A stretch of 64,000 nucleotides of DNA from Aralia elata (taxonomy: Eukaryota; Streptophyta; Magnoliopsida; Apiales; Araliaceae): positions 45,279,222 to 45,343,221 of the forward strand of contig CM068383.1 of NCBI GenBank assembly GCA_034770075.1, read 5' to 3'. The notes under the pieces are model-generated. The model was not told the origin of the DNA. It saw nothing but the letters and a program-made list of their open reading frames with translations, and made no database searches. Below, piece by piece: positions 58,993 through 64,000 of the stretch. The translations under genes and the position numbers were made by a program. The stretch's first letter is position 1. Each line of letters starts with the position of its first letter.

Positions 58993-59617
58993 GCAAGTAT
59001 ATACACAAAGAGATATATCATGATAGAAGGAAATTTCGCTTTCAATGTTCAACAACAGTATAAGAGTGTGGAGGAGCATTGAATTAATAAACAACAGTTG
59101 AATATTCGAATAATTGAATGACAATTACTAAGTGGTTTGAAATAACCAAGGACGTTTTCCAAGGTTCTCAGCATGTAAGCTGGACCTCTTAAAAAGGTTT
59201 TGGTAATCGAGGGGATCAGCCTCTCATACCCCGTGATTTATGCATAAACACTTAATAACCAGCATTGATATCATGCCTTAAACAAGTTTATCCTTTTCTC
59301 AGCCAAGAGTTCTTACCACAACAATTTAATAAGAACAGCTTTTAAAATACCATTGTCTTAACCAATTTAGACATGCTGGATCTAGCTGATACAAATAGCA
59401 TAGATCGATCTCATAAACAATTCATACTTGAAAGAACTTTAATTAAATTTACAGTTCAATCATAATAGGATAGGAATTCAATTGCACAATGTGCGAATCT
59501 CAATAAATAGTATAGATGTGAATAATCGACAATAATTATTCACTAACATGCTTTGAAAATAATAACTCGAGTTTGAGTTAGGGAACTTGCAATAATGTAA
59601 GAAGTTTAGGGTTAGGA

Positions 59618-59625
59618 ACTTGCCT
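59618..59625 (-). promoter_or_regulatory. AG|GCAAGT donor-like site, C 5' LTR
   Basis: The minus strand reads GCAGACAG|GCAAGTTCC. It lies about 2 kb downstream of the TATA box. Confidence 0.45.
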
Positions 59626-61616
59626 GTCTGCTCAGCTACAAATAATTCTAGCTTTAACTAATTGGCCTTGAAGAACCTAACATTGATAATGTTGATCTAT
59701 CAATTAGTACTGCGTAGTTGTATATCGACACGCTTACTTATGCTATTTATTTAACAATTAAGCAAATCACATAGCACACATAAACTATCGTAAATCCTGT
59801 AAGACACTTAATTGATCCTTAGGTTGATGGTTTAATTAATTACCAATGTTTCCCTTAAGTGATAAACACTTATTAAACCCTTAAACAATTAATAATAATT
59901 GTTCAATTGATTAACATTACTCTTTCTTAAGTAATATTTATTTATTAAACCCTTAAGCAATTTATTATGATTGTTTAATTAATAGGTTATTAACTCTTTC
60001 TATTTTATTAACTTTATCTCCATTTAATTACTATTAAATAGTAATTAATTAATTATCTTTAGTTATTATTAATAGTAATTAATAACTAATTATATTCATT
60101 TATTATTTAATTATTAATTTAAATAATAATCGAATTATAAATTTTTAATTGTCTTTAATTATTATTTAAGATTAAATAATAATTAATTAAGCTTATTTAT
60201 TATTTAAAGTTTAATCAAATAATAATTAATTAGTGAGTAACAATTATCTTTAGTTATTATAAAAAAATAATTAATTAGTAAATATGAATTACCTTTAGTT
60301 ATTATTTAATAATAAATAATAACTAATTAAGTTTATTTATTATTTAAAGTTAATCAAATAATAAATAATTAATTAGTAAGTAATAATTATCTTTAGTTAT
60401 TATTTAATAATAAATAATAGCTAATTAGATTTATTTATTATTTAAAGTTAATTAAATAATAAATAATTAGTTAGTAAATAGGAAGTATCTTTAGTTATTA
60501 TTTAATAATAAATACTAACTAATTAGATTTATTTATTATTTAAGGTTAATCAAGTAATAAATAATTACTTAGTGAATAAGAATTATCTTTAGTTATTATT
60601 TAATAAATGATAACTAATTAGGTTTATTTATTATTTAAAGTTAATCAAATAATAAATAATTAATTAGTGGGTACTAATTATCTTTAGTTATTATTTAATA
60701 ATAACTAATTAGGTTTATTTATATTTTAAAATTAATCAAATCATAAATAATTAATTTACAATTCTTAATTATCCTTAATCATTATTTAATAATAATTAAT
60801 CAATTACTTAACTTTATTTATTATTTAAACATAATTAAATAACAAATAGTTAATTTTTTTTTCTAATTTTCGTTCTTGATTTCCAGATTTGGGGTCTTTC
60901 ACCAAAACCTTCATAAAACGAAATCTACAACTTCGATTTACGATCCGTCGATTTTGTTGGATTCGTATCTTCCTGAACTACACTTTTCATTTATCAAACA
61001 TCAAATTTGGTTACGTTTAGGTCTCGGAAAACAGGCTCAAAGTCAAGGGTCAGCAAGGTTGTTCAACAGTTGGCATGCTTTGGTAATAAATTCATGGTTT
61101 GCTCATTTTTCAACATATTTGAGTGATTCAAAAGGGATTTTGTCCCTAACCTATGGATATAGCATATCAAGAAAGAAAATCACAAGATCCCTTTATAGAT
61201 TTCAAAATGACAAGCATATAACAACCTTTTTCAAACAAAATTTCCGGAAATCTCCTTTACTTCCTTTCTTCTAAATTTTTCCAACATAAACTCACACATA
61301 TGAACAAGCAAAACATTATATATTCAAGATCTAACCTTATCATAAGGTTCTAGCCATCAAGAACATAAAACTTCAAGGATCTATGTCCAAACACATTAAA
61401 ATAGCTTAAAGTTTGGAGTTATACCTTTTTGATTTCTTCTTCTTCTTTTCCTTCCCAAAATAGGTTGTGAATGGGGATGGCCTAAATAATCAAGACCTTC
61501 TTCTTTCTCCCACAAGATTTGCTCTTGCTTCTCTCTTCAAAACTCTCTCAAGCTCACAAACTCTCTACTTGGTGAATAATAAGTGAGCCAACCCTTGTTA
61601 ACTTTGGTGAGGGGTC

Positions 61617-61625
61617 CTATTTATA
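61617..61625 (-). promoter_or_regulatory. TATA box, element C 5' LTR
   Basis: The minus strand reads TATAAATAG within CCTATAAATAGGACC, the likely promoter of this young element. Confidence 0.7.
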
Positions 61626-62180
61626 GGAAAGTAGAGACCATGGGCAAAATAGTCATTAATCATGACTAGGCAAGGGCAATTTGGTCAATTCATCAATAGT
61701 AGGAAGCTTCCTAGCAACTTCCTCAAGGGTATTTTAAACATTACCCAACTTCTTTTAAGGTTAAAATAGTCTTTTCGCAAAATCTTAATTATCCATTAGT
61801 TATTACCCATTCTTCATTGGTTATTAGACATTGGTTATTATCTTGCCATCATTACATTGGTTAAACACAATGGTTATTATCCCGCCATCATTTCATTGGT
61901 TATTAACCACTTGGATATACAATGGTTATTGCCCTTACATAATTACCTTGGTTATTAACCACTCTTGGCCATTTTAGTCATTACCCACCAATTCCTACAC
62001 TTGACTCACCTATGGTTATCTCTTAACCATAGTTATATCATACCTGCCAACACGAGTATAGACACATCTTATACATCTCCCACCAATTAACCCAAGTTGA
62101 TTTAAATGGAACACAACGTTAACTCATTGAATTAAATTAGATTTAATTAATAAGGACGTTCAAAATTCACGGGCATTACA

Positions 62181-62364
62181 ATTATGGTATTCTGCGATGT
62201 ATTTATTTAAGGTTATAGACCTTGGGACCGTAGTGAACCTTTGTAATGAACATATGTTTATTTTATTCCGCATTAGTTGATTTATGTTGTTTAGAGGTGT
62301 ATGGATGCATTTTATCGTGAGCACCAAATTCGAGATATTGGTACATGAATTTGGGGGTGTCACA
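62181..62364 (+). repeat. Element B 3' LTR, last part
   Basis: Resumes B's LTR after C (ATTATGGTATTCTGCG) and ends GGGGGTGTCACA, followed by the TTGTC target duplication. Confidence 0.9.
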
Positions 62365-63109
62365 TTGTCTTATGATTACTCAACTCAGGTGTTCCCTGAT
62401 CTTTTAGCTCTTCAGGTTCTTCTTTGAACCTAATCATTTTATCATAATCTTGTCTCACATGAATTCTCTAAACTCTATTTGAGTTCATCCTGATCATTAA
62501 TATCATTCTCATCTTATAGACATCGTCTATTTATTAACACCATCTTTATTACTGGAGTCAGGTAACTCCTAGTTCTCATTTTCATAACTCTTCAAGATTC
62601 CTCTTTGAATCTTCTTGTTTAAATATCAATTCTTCCTTTAAAAATCTCTAACTTCATTCATATTATTCAATATTTTATTCGAGTTTACTTCGTGTCATTC
62701 ACATATTCTTCTTCTTGGAACGTTTCTAGGTCTTAACTCATCTCATGCATCTATCTATTTAAACAGAATTACTTCTTAATCATACGCATCCATAATTCTA
62801 TACTTGATACACATCGAGTCTCTAACAGTGTTCAGTATAGCACCTGAGTGCTTTCCCACAAACAACCAACAAACTAGTTCCCGTCTCGTCTACACTGTCT
62901 TTCACAGCAAGTTAGATCGGTTGCTAGTTCGTATCAACCTCCGCTCTCTGAAAGAATTGTTTAGTCCAGATACCATATATCAACCATTAAAAAAATACGA
63001 TTGCACCATAATTATTCTTAACTTACTATTCTTTTAACTCTATCATCTTCACCTCTCTTCTCTAAGGTTATAGCCTAAGGTACTCTTACCTAAGGTTTCT
63101 AACCTATCA
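62365..63109 (-). other. Element E leader region
   Basis: Continuation of E after B. Non-coding, CT-rich on the plus strand, with local inverted pairs such as TTCAGGTTCTTCTTTGAACC. No ORF1 or gag is visible; no acceptor-like site was found. Confidence 0.55.
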
Positions 63110-63121
63110 GCTCTGATACCA
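63110..63121 (-). other. Element E primer binding site
   Basis: The minus strand reads TGGTATCAGAGC, a perfect tRNA-iMet site, next to the LTR at 63124. It fixes E's orientation as minus. Confidence 0.88.
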
Positions 63122-63123
63122 AC

Positions 63124-64000
63124 TGTAACGACCCTAAAATTCATGCAATTCAACTCTCAACATCGGTCGTTATCAATACATCGCCGTTCTAACTTTACAA
63201 CAATAACCAGTATTAAACTTAATAAAAATGCGGAATAATTTAAACTTTTCTATTACAAATCATTCTCGATCCCAAAATTTTTAACCTTTACATCTAAATA
63301 TCTTAGAATCATGTTAATATCATGATTCGCCTTGTCGAACTTATTATACAAGTTTACACCTCAAAACAAACTTTACAACTCAATATAAATACATTTATCG
63401 AAAACTTAACATAATTCAGGTAATAACTTCAACTAAAACATTTAATCTTCATGCATCATTTTGATCCATGTCATTTGAGTAGCACATAACGTTACCTTGT
63501 GTCTTTAACCTGCAAAAGTGGTTATTTGCAATAATGAGCTCGACAGCTCAGCAAAATCTAACAGTTTACATACATCACATAACACATAGATAACATGTTT
63601 ATCATATACATCATAAACATTTGGTTAAACATGTCATACATACTATACATCAATTACCAAGTAATAAATTGAGTTTCATAACTCAATCAACATTTTAACT
63701 CAATGGACGTTGTCATAAATTGACTTTGTCATTTCATACATACAACACATAGAATACATCATGCTTTTACATCATAGATTTAAAATAATTAATCATTTAC
63801 TTCACATAACAAAAAGGAACTGAAAGACTTGCCTGGTTCGTAGATTACCAATTACCATAATTAGCTTATACTTATCTGCACTTCACGTATCCTACACGAT
63901 ATATAATCATACACAGCATTTATTAGTCACATAGCAACACTTAGAAAACAACCTACATATTCATCGAATGACAATTTTAAGTCTACCCATTCATCATATG
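63124..64000 (-). mobile_element. Element E 5' LTR (right copy), partial
   Basis: Runs off the window. It matches 8423-9261 at about 97%, then jumps at 63962/63963 to the equivalent of 9644, lacking 382 bp. Stem-loop TGAGCT-CGAC-AGCTCA at 63535-63550; donor-like AG|GCAAGT at 63827-63834. Confidence 0.85.
63535..63550 (-). other. Conserved LTR stem-loop, element E right LTR
   Basis: Perfect 6-bp stem, identical to that in the left LTR. Confidence 0.6.

Larger units (their letters stand above)
49441..62180 (-). mobile_element. Element C: nearly intact Tekay-type Ty3 chromovirus
   Basis: 12,740 bp on the minus strand inside B's 3' LTR, with perfect ATTAT duplications (49436-49440, 62181-62185). 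LTRs of 3536 and 3534 bp differ at only 15-20 sites by eye (about 0.5%), the youngest insertion here. Order on the minus strand: 5' LTR, primer site, ORF1 remnant, gag-pol, polypurine tract, 3' LTR. Only a one-base deletion and one TAG break gag-pol. Confidence 0.95.
58647..62180 (-). repeat. Element C 5' LTR (right copy)
   Basis: 3534 bp. TATA box at 61617-61625; AT-rich array about 60000-60855; donor-like AG|GCAAGT at 59618-59625; GAGGCTGATCCCCTC near 59209-59225; stem-loop 58974-58992; TTTCAG|CT near 58945. Confidence 0.93.
23906..62364 (+). mobile_element. Element B: Tekay-type Ty3 chromovirus with two elements inside
   Basis: The LTR start TGTAACGACCG at 23906 and LTR end GGTGTCACA at 62364 are flanked by a perfect TTGTC duplication (23901-23905, 62365-62369). 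After removing D (28002-40490) and C (49441-62180) B is about 13.2 kb: 5' LTR, tRNA-Met primer site, ORF1, gag-pol, polypurine tract, 3' LTR. LTR divergence is roughly 2% by eye. The gag-pol is inactive. Confidence 0.92.

Noticed and set aside
63110..63121. tRNA gene near the primer sites
   Set aside because: Only the 12-nt complement of a tRNA 3' end is present at each site, as expected for a primer binding site.

Overview
The window is plant nuclear DNA made almost entirely of nested LTR retrotransposons. I see no host gene, tRNA, rRNA or CRISPR array. Angiosperm origin is indicated by Ty3/gypsy chromovirus proteins of the Tekay/Del type (gag, PR, RT, RNase H, integrase, then a C-terminal chromodomain-like tail ending WEL..KM..NYP.LF), LTRs of 2-4 kb, primer sites matching initiator tRNA-Met, and one tRNA-Arg-primed Ogre/Tat-like element. 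The species cannot be named from this sequence.

Layout, reconstructed from LTR ends and 5-bp target duplications. Element A (minus strand, about 1-6404, broken) carries a solo LTR of its own family in its protease-gag region (612-3225). Element H (minus; only its left LTR is here, 6405-8422) sits in A's LTR. Element E (minus, 8423 to beyond 64000) sits in H's LTR. Inside E are G (plus, 11091-20419; non-coding, Ogre/Tat-like, with three tandem-repeat blocks) and B (plus, 23906-62364, TSD TTGTC). Inside B are D (plus, 28002-40490, TSD GTATG), which splits B's first ORF, and C (minus, 49441-62180, TSD ATTAT), which splits B's 3' LTR. LTR divergence by eye is about 0.5% for C, 1% for D and 2% for B and G, which agrees with the nesting order.

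All coding sequence belongs to these elements. C is the best preserved: all catalytic residues of protease, RT, RNase H and integrase are present, and one single-base deletion plus one TAG separate it from a full gag-pol. B, D and A are more damaged, and many of their stops look like C-to-T deamination at CAG or at the complement of TGG.

The most interesting signal is shared by LTR families that otherwise hardly align. Each LTR carries, in the same order: (1) an AG|GCAAGT motif that looks like a GC-AG intron donor; (2) a GGCTGATC core; (3) a short stem-loop whose arms co-vary between families (TGAGCAA/TTGCTCA, TAAGCAA/TTGCTTA, TGAGCT/AGCTCA); (4) in most families a TTGCAG|CT acceptor-like site followed by a short Lys-rich reading frame. 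Downstream, an extra ORF encoding an acidic coiled-coil protein lies between the primer site and gag in A, B, C and D. In B, C and D it is preceded by TGTAG|GATG, and gag in A, B and C has its own acceptor-like site. I read this as a possible conserved alternative-splicing system by which these elements express an accessory protein (ORF1) and Gag from one promoter. The motifs are seen directly; the splicing is inference.
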